Assembly (NCBI GenBank): GCA_005885565.1
Contig: VAXK01000302.1
Coordinates: 1 to 8,704, forward strand
Source: Actinomycetota bacterium
GTDB taxonomy: Bacteria; Actinomycetota; Thermoleophilia; Gaiellales; Gaiellaceae
Direction of reading: 5' to 3'
Length of the DNA: 8,704 bases
The position numbers and the translations under genes are program-made. Below are positions 1 through 5,127 of the stretch, piece after piece. The notes beneath the pieces are model-generated. The model was not told where the DNA came from. It worked only from the letters and a program-made list of their open reading frames with translations, and did not search any database. Position 1 is the stretch's first letter. The number at the start of each line of letters is the position of its first letter.

Positions 1-2
1 CG

Positions 3-221
3 GAGTCCACGCGCCGCGCGCGTGTGTTCGCCGGCTACGCGGGCTGGGGCGAGGGCCAGCTCGAGACGGAGCTCGAGGAGGAGTCGTGGATCGTCGAGCC
101 TGCGCTCGTGGAGGACGTCTTCGCCGAGGACGCGGAGGAGCTCTGGAGCCGGGTGCTGCGGCGGAAAGGCGGGCAGTACGCGGTCGTCGCGCTCATGCCG
201 CCGGATCCGTCCTTGAACTAG
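3..221 (+). CDS. YqgE/AlgH family protein (UPF0301), 3' end only
   Basis: The last 72 residues of a protein whose start lies left of the window; the reading frame is open from base 3. The visible part reads RVFAGYAGWGEGQLETELEE, then a WIVEPA stretch, a DVFAEDAEELWSRVLRRKGG segment and a terminal LMPPDPSLN. This order (FAGYAGWGxGQLExEL, then W, then LWxxVLRxKGGxYA, then PxDPSLN) is the recognisable C-terminal half of the YqgE/AlgH family, which is normally about 190 residues long. The family is cytoplasmic. The name AlgH comes from an alginate-regulation phenotype in Pseudomonas, but no biochemical activity is firmly established, so none should be assumed here. The TAG stop at 219-221 shares bases with the stop of the convergent ChaB-like gene, leaving no room for a terminator between them. 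Confidence 0.9.
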   Translation, partial: ESTRRARVFAGYAGWGEGQLETELEEESWIVEPALVEDVFAEDAEELWSRVLRRKGGQYAVVALMPPDPSLN

Positions 222-604
222 CTCTGTTTCCGGGCGATCGCGCGGGCAAGCTCGCGCTTCGACATCTTGGAGCGACCTTCGACGCCGAGCCGGCGGGCCC
301 GCTCGTACAGCTCGCCCTTCGTGTTCCCGTAGTAGTCGACGCCGCCGAAGGCCTCGCCGACGCCGCGGCGCTTCTGCGCCGTCGACTTCGTCGAGCGCGG
401 GTCGCTCGGCCCCGGGTCGTCCTTCGGCACCCAGCGGTCGCCGACCTTCTCGTAGGTGCGCTTGAGCGCGGCGAAGGCCGTGCGATGCGCCCGCTCTCCC
501 TCGCCGTACTGCTCCACGGCGGCGTCGTGGGCCTTGATCCACGTGCGCCGCGCCTTCGCCGGCGAGCGCCTGAGCGTGTCCGGGAGCTCCTCCCGTCCGG
601 GCAT
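218..604 (-). CDS. ChaB-family protein with C-terminal Rho-N-like domain
   Basis: A 128-residue, highly charged soluble protein. Residues 1-60 match the ChaB pattern: an N-terminal REELPDTLRRSP followed by a helix (KARRTWIKAHDAAVEQY) and a second helix with an AFAALKRTYEK core ending at a W-V-P. Residues about 93-125 (NTKGELYERARRLGVEGRSK then MSKRELARAI) look like the Rho N-terminal/SAP-like helix-extended-loop-helix, often a nucleic-acid-binding module. ChaB was named for cation transport regulation in E. coli, but its role in actinobacteria is unknown. I chose the ATG at 604 rather than an in-frame ATG at 640, because family members start just before the (R)EELP motif and because a GGAGAG Shine-Dalgarno lies nine bases upstream. 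The gene is divergent from the NYN gene, with 20 bases between the starts. Confidence 0.85.
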   Translation of the reverse strand: MPGREELPDTLRRSPAKARRTWIKAHDAAVEQYGEGERAHRTAFAALKRTYEKVGDRWVPKDDPGPSDPRSTKSTAQKRRGVGEAFGGVDYYGNTKGELYERARRLGVEGRSKMSKRELARAIARKQS

Positions 605-611
605 GTCGTCG

Positions 612-617
612 TACTCT
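612..617 (+). promoter_or_regulatory. Leaderless -10 (TACTCT) for NYN gene
   Basis: TACTCT followed by exactly seven bases (CCGGCCG) and the GTG start at 625. The TAnnnT-N7-start layout would place the transcription start at the first base of the codon. No convincing -35 is visible. No Shine-Dalgarno precedes this GTG, which fits a leaderless start. Confidence 0.55.
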
Positions 618-619
618 CC
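614..619 (-). promoter_or_regulatory. Shine-Dalgarno for the ChaB-like gene
   Basis: On the minus strand the sequence reads GGAGAG, then nine bases, then ATG at 604. This supports the shorter start of the ChaB-like gene. The same bases on the plus strand form most of the TACTCT -10 candidate of the divergent NYN gene, so one short patch appears to serve both genes. Confidence 0.6.
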
Positions 620-624
620 GGCCG

Positions 625-933
625 GTGACGAGCGAAACACCGACCGTGGTCGTGGACGCCGAGAACGTGCGGCGCTCGATCTGGCCGAACGTCTCCGGCG
701 AGCGCCTCCTCGAGCTCGTGCGGCGCTGGGCGGAGGAGCGCGGCTACGACTACCGCGTCGTCTTCGAGGGCGACGACGAGAGCGCCGACGACCGCATCGT
801 CCGCGAGACGGCGGAGCTCGATCGCTACTGGCTCGTCACCTCCGACCGCGAGCTGCGGGAGCGGGCCGGCAAGCGCGCCGAGCGCGTGATCGGCGGCGGC
901 GCCTTCGTCCGCGAGCTGACCGCCGCCGACTAG
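625..933 (+). CDS. NYN/YacP-like PIN-fold nuclease domain protein
   Basis: A single-domain protein of 102 residues. It opens with a hydrophobic strand ending in an acidic motif, VVVDAENVR (D11, N14), which is the NYN/PIN signature. This is followed by a helix, the strand YDYRVVFEGDDESADDRIVR (acidic cluster D50, D51, D55, D56), and then WLVTSDRELRERA (T72, S73, D74) and a final GGAFVREL. The order D-x-x-N, then SADDxI, then VTSDxxL is typical of the YacP/NYN group of metal-dependent RNases, whose Bacillus member Rae1 cleaves mRNA on the ribosome. The acidic residues are intact, so catalysis is plausible, but the substrate is unknown. The start is GTG at 625, with an in-frame GTG at 646 as alternative. 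The gene is divergent from the ChaB-like gene and convergent with rtcB. Confidence 0.82.
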   Translation: MTSETPTVVVDAENVRRSIWPNVSGERLLELVRRWAEERGYDYRVVFEGDDESADDRIVRETAELDRYWLVTSDRELRERAGKRAERVIGGGAFVRELTAAD

Positions 934-980
934 TCCGGCCGGCCCTCCGTCCGAAGTGACCTGTCGCGGCCGCACGCCGG

Positions 981-1015
981 GGCCACGTCTCGGTGGCAGC
1001 CACCGAGACGTGGCC
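981..1015. terminator. Perfect 17-bp inverted repeat, probable bidirectional T-less terminator
   Basis: The left arm GGCCACGTCTCGGTGGC (981-997) and the right arm GCCACCGAGACGTGGCC (999-1015) are exact reverse complements around a single A at 998. As RNA it would fold into a long stem, with the innermost pairs opening to form the loop. There is no T-tract on either side, so it would be a T-less terminator or a general extragenic palindrome. The position between two converging genes fits termination in both directions. Confidence 0.6.
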
Positions 1016-1045
1016 GTTCGCCCGCGCGGCGCAGGAGGCGGGCTC

Positions 1046-1078
1046 GCGGGCGGCTCGAATGTGACGGAACCCGCCCGC
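1046..1078. repeat. Secondary hairpin (GCGGGCGG / CCGCCCGC)
   Basis: An 8-bp perfect stem (1046-1053 with 1071-1078) around a 17-base loop, in the same convergent gap as the larger palindrome. In DNA this GC-rich such a stem can occur by chance. It may add to termination of the rtcB transcript, which reaches it first. Confidence 0.3.
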
Positions 1079-1128
1079 AGACACGTCCGCGGTGGACGGG
1101 CCGCCGCTGGGGAGACGACGGGAGAGGC

Positions 1129-2421
1129 CTAGTCCTTGTACGGGTCGTAGACGTCGCGCCCGGCCATGGCGACGCCGAGCGGGCGCAGCGTGTGCTGCAC
1201 GCGCATCGACCCCGCGTGCGCGGCCAGGACGTCCGGCAGCCGCTTGTACACCTCCGGCGCCTCGTCGGCGCCGCCGCCGACCAGGACGATCCCCTGCCGC
1301 CTGAGGCGCTCCTGCACCGCCGGCCAGTCGACGACGCCGGGCTTCACCTGCTGGAGCCGCCGTGCCTTCCGCAGCGGCTTGCCGTGCTCGGGGCACCGGC
1401 CGTCGGTGGAGCGGCGCGCGTCGAGATGGAACTCACAGTCGCGGACGGGGCACGCGAGGACACGCACCATCCGTGAGCGCCCGGCCGCCTGCGAGCGGCT
1501 CATCACCCGGCCGGCCCCGTGCACCGTCGAGCGGAGCGACTCCTCGGCCTCCGCGCTCTCGATCCCTTCGAGGATCACCGATTCGTCCCCCATCGACCCG
1601 CCGACGAAGCCCTCCTGCCCCGGCTCGGCAGGCGTACAGCCCTTCCGGATCACCCAGTACGTCCGCCCGAAGTGCTCCTCGCGCCAGGCGAAGTTGTGGT
1701 GGTTGTGCACCTCGTGCGTCGCCTCGGCGCCGAGGATCTCGAGCACCTTCGCGACGACGACGTCGCGACCCGCGTACGCGTACTCCCCGGCCAGCTCCAT
1801 CGCGGCCACGTACGCCTCGCCGACCTCCGAGCCGACCTCGAAGAGCACCGGCGGCGAGTCCATCGCGCCCTCGCGCGCCCGCTCTCCGAACTCGAGCCCC
1901 TGCGCCAGCGCGAGGAAGCCCGAGGCCGTCTTGTGCCCGAACCCGCGCGAGCCGAAGTGGACACCCACCCAGACGAGCCCCTCCTCGTCCTCGAAGAGGT
2001 TCACGAAGTGGTTGCCCGAGCCCACTGTGCCGAGCTGCTCCTCGGCGAGCCGCGCGAGCTTCCGCTGCGCCTCGAACTCCGCCGTCCTGATCTCCTCCAG
2101 GACGGGATGGTCGACCCGCTCCTGCGCCGGCACGCCCAAGCCGAACGAGATCCGGCGCGTGATCTCCCGCATGACGGTCGGAACGTCGACCTCCGCGGCC
2201 GGCAGATCCGTCCGCACTGCCTTGTTTCCGCAGCCGATGTCGTAGCCGACCCCCGACGGCGAGACATACCCCTCGTAGGCGATCCCGCCGCCGATCGGCT
2301 GGCTGTACCCGGGGTGGTGGTCGGCGCAGAGCACGCCGAGCTCGGCGTCACCCGCCTGCATACAGCGCTCGAGCTGCTCGAGGCTCCGCCGGTCCACCTC
2401 GCCGAAGGTCTTGATCCCCAT
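1129..2421 (-). CDS. rtcB: RtcB-family RNA-splicing/repair ligase with Cys/His insertion
   Basis: A 430-residue member of the RtcB family, which joins 2',3'-cyclic phosphate (3'-phosphate) and 5'-OH RNA ends using GTP and Mn2+. The active-site landmarks are in order: DIGCGN (D61, C64), GSGNHF (134-139), VHFGSRG (H155), VHNHHN (238-243), RKG (259-261) and VHGAGR, whose H301 is the family's guanylylated histidine, followed by MSR. Two features differ from the E. coli/Pyrococcus type. A segment at about 315-360 contains C324, C329, C343 and H346 (CX4C...CX2H), which looks zinc-binding. The C-terminus reads GVAMAGRDVYDPYKD instead of ending in the usual VKG, so the terminal Lys-Gly that contacts guanylate elsewhere is absent or relocated. 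I see no rtcA or archease gene nearby. The start is ATG at 2421. A weak CAAGAT lies six bases before it, and there is no clear Shine-Dalgarno. Confidence 0.93.
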   Translation of the reverse strand: MGIKTFGEVDRRSLEQLERCMQAGDAELGVLCADHHPGYSQPIGGGIAYEGYVSPSGVGYDIGCGNKAVRTDLPAAEVDVPTVMREITRRISFGLGVPAQERVDHPVLEEIRTAEFEAQRKLARLAEEQLGTVGSGNHFVNLFEDEEGLVWVGVHFGSRGFGHKTASGFLALAQGLEFGERAREGAMDSPPVLFEVGSEVGEAYVAAMELAGEYAYAGRDVVVAKVLEILGAEATHEVHNHHNFAWREEHFGRTYWVIRKGCTPAEPGQEGFVGGSMGDESVILEGIESAEAEESLRSTVHGAGRVMSRSQAAGRSRMVRVLACPVRDCEFHLDARRSTDGRCPEHGKPLRKARRLQQVKPGVVDWPAVQERLRRQGIVLVGGGADEAPEVYKRLPDVLAAHAGSMRVQHTLRPLGVAMAGRDVYDPYKD

Positions 2422-2446
2422 CCGTCAATCTTGCCCGTCGGCGTGC

Positions 2447-2616
2447 ATGATTTTTGCCGCCAGCTCGCTCCAACCCTTCGCCCAGAAGCAGTTCCTCGCG
2501 ATGCCCGCCGTCGCATGCTGGGGAGCATCGCCGACAAGCGCGGCGCGACCGTGATCACGCTCATCCACAGGCAGCAGACGATCTCGCTCCTCGGCATTCC
2601 GCTCATGCGGCATTGA
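2447..2616 (+). pseudogene. Remnant of SDH-type serine dehydrogenase proteinase (ClpP-fold) gene
   Basis: Translating from ATG 2447 gives MIFAASSLQPFAQKQFLAM in one frame. The similarity then continues in the next frame (about 2506-2613) as RRRMLGSIADKRG, then ATVITLIHRQQTISLLGIPL and MRH, ending at TGA 2614-2616. In the SDH_sah family (Pfam PF01972) the N-terminus normally runs: a hydrophobic start, LQP, a basic RxR helix, then KRGSRVITLIHRQETxSxxGxP and a YIDIxDSExVLRAI block, followed by a serine protease core of some 200 more residues. Here the frame is broken once and everything after the HRQ/GIPL block is missing. The identification rests on remembered family motifs, not a search. It sits divergent to rtcB and immediately upstream of the AIM24 gene, so a deletion probably removed the rest. 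Confidence 0.65.
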
Positions 2617-2647
2617 GGTTCCGGCTGCGCCGCGAGCACAGGCGGTC

Positions 2648-2653
2648 TACGAT
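2648..2653 (+). promoter_or_regulatory. Leaderless -10 (TACGAT) for AIM24-family gene
   Basis: TACGAT, then seven bases (CGGTCCG), then ATG at 2661. The match to the TAnnnT consensus is good, and there is no Shine-Dalgarno in the gap. It lies just after the SDH remnant. No TTGACA-like -35 is seen at 16-18 bases. Confidence 0.6.
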
Positions 2654-2660
2654 CGGTCCG

Positions 2661-3380
2661 ATGGAGGCCAAGGTTCGTGAGGGGCACGCTCCCGCGGTCG
2701 TCGTCTCGCTCCAACCCGGCGAGAAGCTGATCTCCGAGGCGGGCGCGATGATGTTCATCTCCGGCGACGTGGCGATGGACGTCGAGATGCCCGGCGGTCT
2801 CGTCGGCGGCTTGAAGCGGGCGATGCTGTCGGGGGAGAGCATGTTCCTCGCCACCTTCACGGCGCGTGGCGCGGGAGCGGTCGGCCTCTGTGGGCCCTTC
2901 CCGGGGTCGGTCCGCCAGCACGAGCTCGACGGGGAGATCATCTGCGAGAAGCACGCCTATCTCGGCCACTTCGGTGAGGTGGAGATCTCGAGCGCGCTCG
3001 CCCAGCGGATGGGGATGGGCATCATGGGCGGAGGCGAAGGTCTCTTCCTGCAACGACTGCAGGGCAAGGGCACCGTGTGGCTGCACGGAGGCGGCGACTT
3101 CGTCGACTTCGACCTGGCCGCCGGACAGGCGCTGGTCGTCGACACCGGTTGCATGGTGATGGTCGAGCCGTCGGTCAAGTACGAGGTGAAGATGCAATCC
3201 GGGCTGAAGAAGGCGATCGGCGGCGGCGAGGGCCTCTTCCTCGTCCACATGACGGGCCCGGGGCACGTGACGCTGCAGACGCTGCCCTTCGGGCGCACGG
3301 CGCGGCGCGTGCTCGAGGCCGCCCATGGTGGCGGCGAGCGGAGCGGCAGCGGACTGTTGGGCAACATCCTCGGCGGATAG
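2661..3380 (+). CDS. AIM24/TIGR00266 family protein
   Basis: A 239-residue protein of the AIM24 (TIGR00266, old DUF124) family, a beta-rich fold found in bacteria and mitochondria whose biochemical function is not established. Diagnostic stretches are LISEAGAMMFISGDV (23-37), the Gly-rich MPGGLVGGLKRAMLSGESMF (43-62), and two copies of a GGGEGLFL block: one at 123-130 continuing QRLQGKGTVWL, and one at 187-194 continuing VHMTGPGHVTLQTLP. These two look like an internal duplication. The tail is Gly/Ser-rich. There is no signal peptide or membrane helix, so it is probably cytoplasmic. The frame is open further upstream, but ATG 2661 is chosen because family members begin at this point and a -10 sits at the leaderless distance. 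It is followed ten bases later by the small helical gene, with which it forms an operon. Confidence 0.9.
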   Translation: MEAKVREGHAPAVVVSLQPGEKLISEAGAMMFISGDVAMDVEMPGGLVGGLKRAMLSGESMFLATFTARGAGAVGLCGPFPGSVRQHELDGEIICEKHAYLGHFGEVEISSALAQRMGMGIMGGGEGLFLQRLQGKGTVWLHGGGDFVDFDLAAGQALVVDTGCMVMVEPSVKYEVKMQSGLKKAIGGGEGLFLVHMTGPGHVTLQTLPFGRTARRVLEAAHGGGERSGSGLLGNILGG

Positions 3381-3385
3381 GAGGG
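3379..3385 (+). promoter_or_regulatory. Shine-Dalgarno AGGAGGG
   Basis: A strong Shine-Dalgarno overlapping the TAG stop of the AIM24 gene, five bases before ATG 3391. It fixes the start of the small downstream gene and shows that internal operon genes here use leadered initiation. Confidence 0.8.
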
Positions 3386-3390
3386 CGCGA

Positions 3391-3684
3391 ATGGGCTTTC
3401 TCGACAAGGCGAAGGCGGCCGCGGAGCAGGCGGCGACGAAGGCGAAGGAAGGTGTGCAGGACGTCCAGACCAAGCGTGAGCTCGGCCAGGCGTACACCGA
3501 GCTCGGGCAGAAGACATACGAGCTGGCCGACAGCGGAGCGCTGGCGCACCCGGAGCTGACCCCGCTGATCGAGAAGGTGCGAGCCCTCGAGGCGCAGGAC
3601 GAGGCCGAGCCCCAGCCGGCGGCTGCCGCGACGGTGTCCAGCGAGCCTCCACCCTCGGATCAGCCGCCGGCGATGCCGTCATAG
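3391..3684 (+). CDS. Small Ala/Lys-rich helical protein of unknown function
   Basis: 97 residues that I cannot assign to a named family. The N-terminus MGFLDKAKAAAEQAATKAKE is a short hydrophobic cap followed by an amphipathic Ala/Lys/Glu helix that continues through VQDVQTKRELGQAYTELGQK and LIEKVRALEAQ (about residues 20-70). The last 25 residues are a disordered Pro/Ala/Ser tail. There is no signal peptide or membrane segment; the N-terminal helix could sit on a membrane surface or form a coiled coil. It follows the AIM24 gene with a ten-base gap and a strong Shine-Dalgarno, so it is almost certainly co-transcribed and may be functionally tied to it. A hairpin terminator begins three bases after its stop. 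Confidence 0.8.
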   Translation: MGFLDKAKAAAEQAATKAKEGVQDVQTKRELGQAYTELGQKTYELADSGALAHPELTPLIEKVRALEAQDEAEPQPAAAATVSSEPPPSDQPPAMPS

Positions 3685-3686
3685 CG

Positions 3687-3710
3687 AAAGGCCCCGTTTC
3701 CGGGGCCTTT
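3687..3710. terminator. Hairpin terminator, likely bidirectional
   Basis: A perfect 10-bp stem AAAGGCCCCG (3687-3696), loop TTTC, and CGGGGCCTTT (3701-3710), followed by a short pyrimidine run. It lies directly after the AIM24 operon on + and six bases beyond the 3' end of the tRNA on -. It can therefore end both transcripts, since each strand reads a GC stem followed by TTT. Confidence 0.85.
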
Positions 3711-3715
3711 CTGAG

Positions 3716-3789
3716 TAGCGGGGGCAGGATTTGAACCTGCGACCTCCGGGTTATGAGCCCGGCGAGCTACCTGACTGCTCCACCCCGCG
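3716..3789 (-). tRNA. tRNA-fMet (CAT), initiator
   Basis: A 74-base cloverleaf on the minus strand with anticodon CAT at 3753-3755. The acceptor arm is CGCGGGG with CCCCGCT. The D stem is GAGC/GCTC, the anticodon stem CCGGG/CCCGG around CTCATAA, and the T arm GCAGG-TTCAAAT-CCTGC. Initiator hallmarks are present: an unpaired 1-72 (C opposite U), three consecutive G-C pairs at the base of the anticodon loop (GGG/CCC), and an A11-U24 pair in the D stem. The 3' CCA is not encoded (ACT follows the discriminator A), so it must be added by the CCA enzyme. This charges formyl-Met for start codons rather than internal Met. Confidence 0.96.
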
Positions 3790-3800
3790 GCGCGGGCGGC

Positions 3801-3806
3801 AGTATA
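3801..3806 (-). promoter_or_regulatory. -10 (TATACT) for tRNA-fMet
   Basis: On the minus strand TATACT lies eleven bases before the first tRNA base, which would give a very short 5' leader for RNase P to remove. It is a near-consensus -10, stronger than those of the protein genes here. No clear -35 is seen. It lies nine bases from the oppositely oriented TAGCAT of the next gene. Confidence 0.6.
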
Positions 3807-3815
3807 GCGCGGCGG

Positions 3816-3821
3816 TAGCAT
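3816..3821 (+). promoter_or_regulatory. Leaderless -10 (TAGCAT) for the single-TM gene and ppx
   Basis: TAGCAT, then seven bases (CGTCGCG), then ATG at 3829, with no Shine-Dalgarno. This is the same spacing as at four other genes in the window. The promoter is divergent from, and interleaved with, that of the tRNA. Confidence 0.6.
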
Positions 3822-3828
3822 CGTCGCG

Positions 3829-4143
3829 ATGCTCGTCCTGGTCTGGATCGCGCTCGGCGTCGCAGTTGTCGCGGCGACCGTAGGCCTCGTCGTCGCCGGT
3901 CGCGCCGGCCTCGACGCTTGGCGAACCTTCCGCGGCTCGATGCGCGCCGTCTCGGAAGCGCTTGCCGACCTGACGGAGAAGCTCGAGCGCCTCGCCGACT
4001 CGACGCCGACCCACGGGCCGCAGCTGGAGCGCAGCCGGGCCCGGCTCACAGTCTCGCTCGCCCGCTTCGCCGTGCTGCGCTCGGCCCTCGACGAGGCGAC
4101 GGACGCAGTCGCTCCGCTCCGGCTCCTCTACCCGAGGAAATGA
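3829..4143 (+). CDS. Single-TM coiled-coil membrane protein, unknown function
   Basis: 104 residues. Residues 2-24 (LVLVWIALGVAVVAATVGLV then VAG) form one strongly hydrophobic helix with no charged residue before it. The remainder (25-104) is predicted cytoplasmic and helical, with heptad-like Leu/Ala spacing (LADLTEKLERLAD, then LTVSLARFAVLRSALDEA), suggesting a membrane-anchored coiled coil. I do not recognise a named family. The organisation resembles DUF948-like small actinobacterial membrane proteins, but I cannot confirm that. Its TGA stop overlaps the ATG of the phosphatase gene (ATGA), so the two are translationally coupled and probably work in the same process. Confidence 0.78.
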   Translation: MLVLVWIALGVAVVAATVGLVVAGRAGLDAWRTFRGSMRAVSEALADLTEKLERLADSTPTHGPQLERSRARLTVSLARFAVLRSALDEATDAVAPLRLLYPRK

Positions 4144-5075
4144 CGCGCGTCGCCGCGGTCGACCTGGGGACGAACTCGACGCGTCTCCTCGTCGCCGACG
4201 TCGAGGACGGCCGGGTCGAAGAGCTCGACCGCGAGACCGTGATCACGCGCCTCGGCGAAGGCGTCGACCGGCGGCGGCGCCTCCTCCCCGAGCCGATCGC
4301 ACGCGTCCGGAACTGCCTCACCGACTTCCGCCGCCGCGCCGAGGAGCTGGGCGCCGAGCGGACGCTCCTCGTCGCGACGAGCGCCGTCCGCGACGCGGAG
4401 AACGGCGAGGCCTTCCTCGGCGAGATCGAGTGGAGCTACGGCTTCGACACCGAGCTCCTGTCCGGCGAGGAGGAGGCGGCCATGACCCTGCGGGGCGTGT
4501 CCGTCGGCCGGGAGCTCGAGCCGGGCACGCTCCTCCTCGACGTCGGCGGCGGCTCGACCGAGCTCACGCTGCCCGACTTCCGCGTCAGCCTCGACGTCGG
4601 CTCGGTGCGGCTGACCGAGCGCTTCCTCGGGAGCGACCCGCCGACGGATGACGAGCTCGCCGCCTGCCGCGCCGCCGTCCGCTCGGCGCTCGACGAGCAT
4701 GCGGCCGGCCTCGAGGTCCGGCACGCGATCGGCGTCGCCGGGACGATCACCACGATCGCGGCCCTCGAGCTCGGCGGGTACGACCGCGACCGGGTGCACG
4801 GCTACCGGATCGCGCGCGAGGCCGCCGAGCGCCGGCTCGAGCGGCTGGCCGCCCTGCCGCTCGAGGAGCGGCGCGAGCTCCCGGGCCTCGAGCCGGCCCG
4901 CGCGCCGGTGATCGTCGCCGGGGTGGCGATCGTCGCCGAGGTTCTGCGCTTCTTCGGCCTCGACGAGCTCGAGGTGAGCGAGCAGGACATCCTGACCGGC
5001 GCGGCGCTCGCCGCCGCGGAGCTGCCGGAGCGCGAGGAGGGCGACGCACCGCCCGGGGCATATACCTGCTGCTGA
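4140..5075 (+). CDS. Ppx/GppA family exopolyphosphatase / pppGpp phosphohydrolase
   Basis: 311 residues, the length of the short actinobacterial Ppx type. The actin-like ATPase-fold motifs are all present: phosphate-1 loop DLGTNSTR (8-15), TSAVRDAENG (80-89), the catalytic-acid region SGEEEA (108-113), phosphate-2 loop DVGGGSTE (134-141), GVAGTITT (198-205) and PVIVAG near 256-261. These enzymes hydrolyse terminal phosphates from inorganic polyphosphate and, in some cases, pppGpp to ppGpp. The sequence alone does not decide which, so I give no symbol. The long C-terminal HD-like domain of E. coli Ppx is absent. ATG 4140 is chosen over upstream in-frame starts because the family begins right before VAAVDLGTNS and the ATG overlaps the previous stop. 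The C-terminus (PPGAYTCC) is unconserved-looking. Confidence 0.93.
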   Translation: MTRVAAVDLGTNSTRLLVADVEDGRVEELDRETVITRLGEGVDRRRRLLPEPIARVRNCLTDFRRRAEELGAERTLLVATSAVRDAENGEAFLGEIEWSYGFDTELLSGEEEAAMTLRGVSVGRELEPGTLLLDVGGGSTELTLPDFRVSLDVGSVRLTERFLGSDPPTDDELAACRAAVRSALDEHAAGLEVRHAIGVAGTITTIAALELGGYDRDRVHGYRIAREAAERRLERLAALPLEERRELPGLEPARAPVIVAGVAIVAEVLRFFGLDELEVSEQDILTGAALAAAELPEREEGDAPPGAYTCC

Positions 5076-5127
5076 TGAGTCGTCCTGCTGGCGCTGGCGG
5101 CGCAGCTCGTGAAGCGGCTCGGCGGTC

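Larger units (their letters stand above)
934..1128. other. Convergent intergenic region with hairpins, no gene
   Basis: The 195 bases between the stop codons of the NYN gene and rtcB. I find no plausible coding sequence. It holds a perfect 17-bp inverted repeat at 981-1015, a looser 8-bp stem at 1046-1053 with 1071-1078, and a 5-bp stem around 1084-1098 (CGTCC/GGACG). The role is probably transcription termination for the two converging genes. Confidence 0.7.

Noticed and set aside
1519..2613. Long plus-strand open frame antisense to rtcB (beginning at 1519)
   Set aside because: Only its last 50 or so codons, beyond the rtcB start, show real similarity (the SDH remnant). The rest is an antisense shadow of rtcB.
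2425..2613. 62-residue minus-strand open frame just upstream of rtcB
   Set aside because: It is antisense to the SDH remnant, has no ribosome site, and its composition is not protein-like. The opposite strand explains the sequence better.
3716..3789. The tRNA as a possible integration (att) site
   Set aside because: The gene is complete, no integrase is adjacent and no duplicated 3' segment was found within the window.
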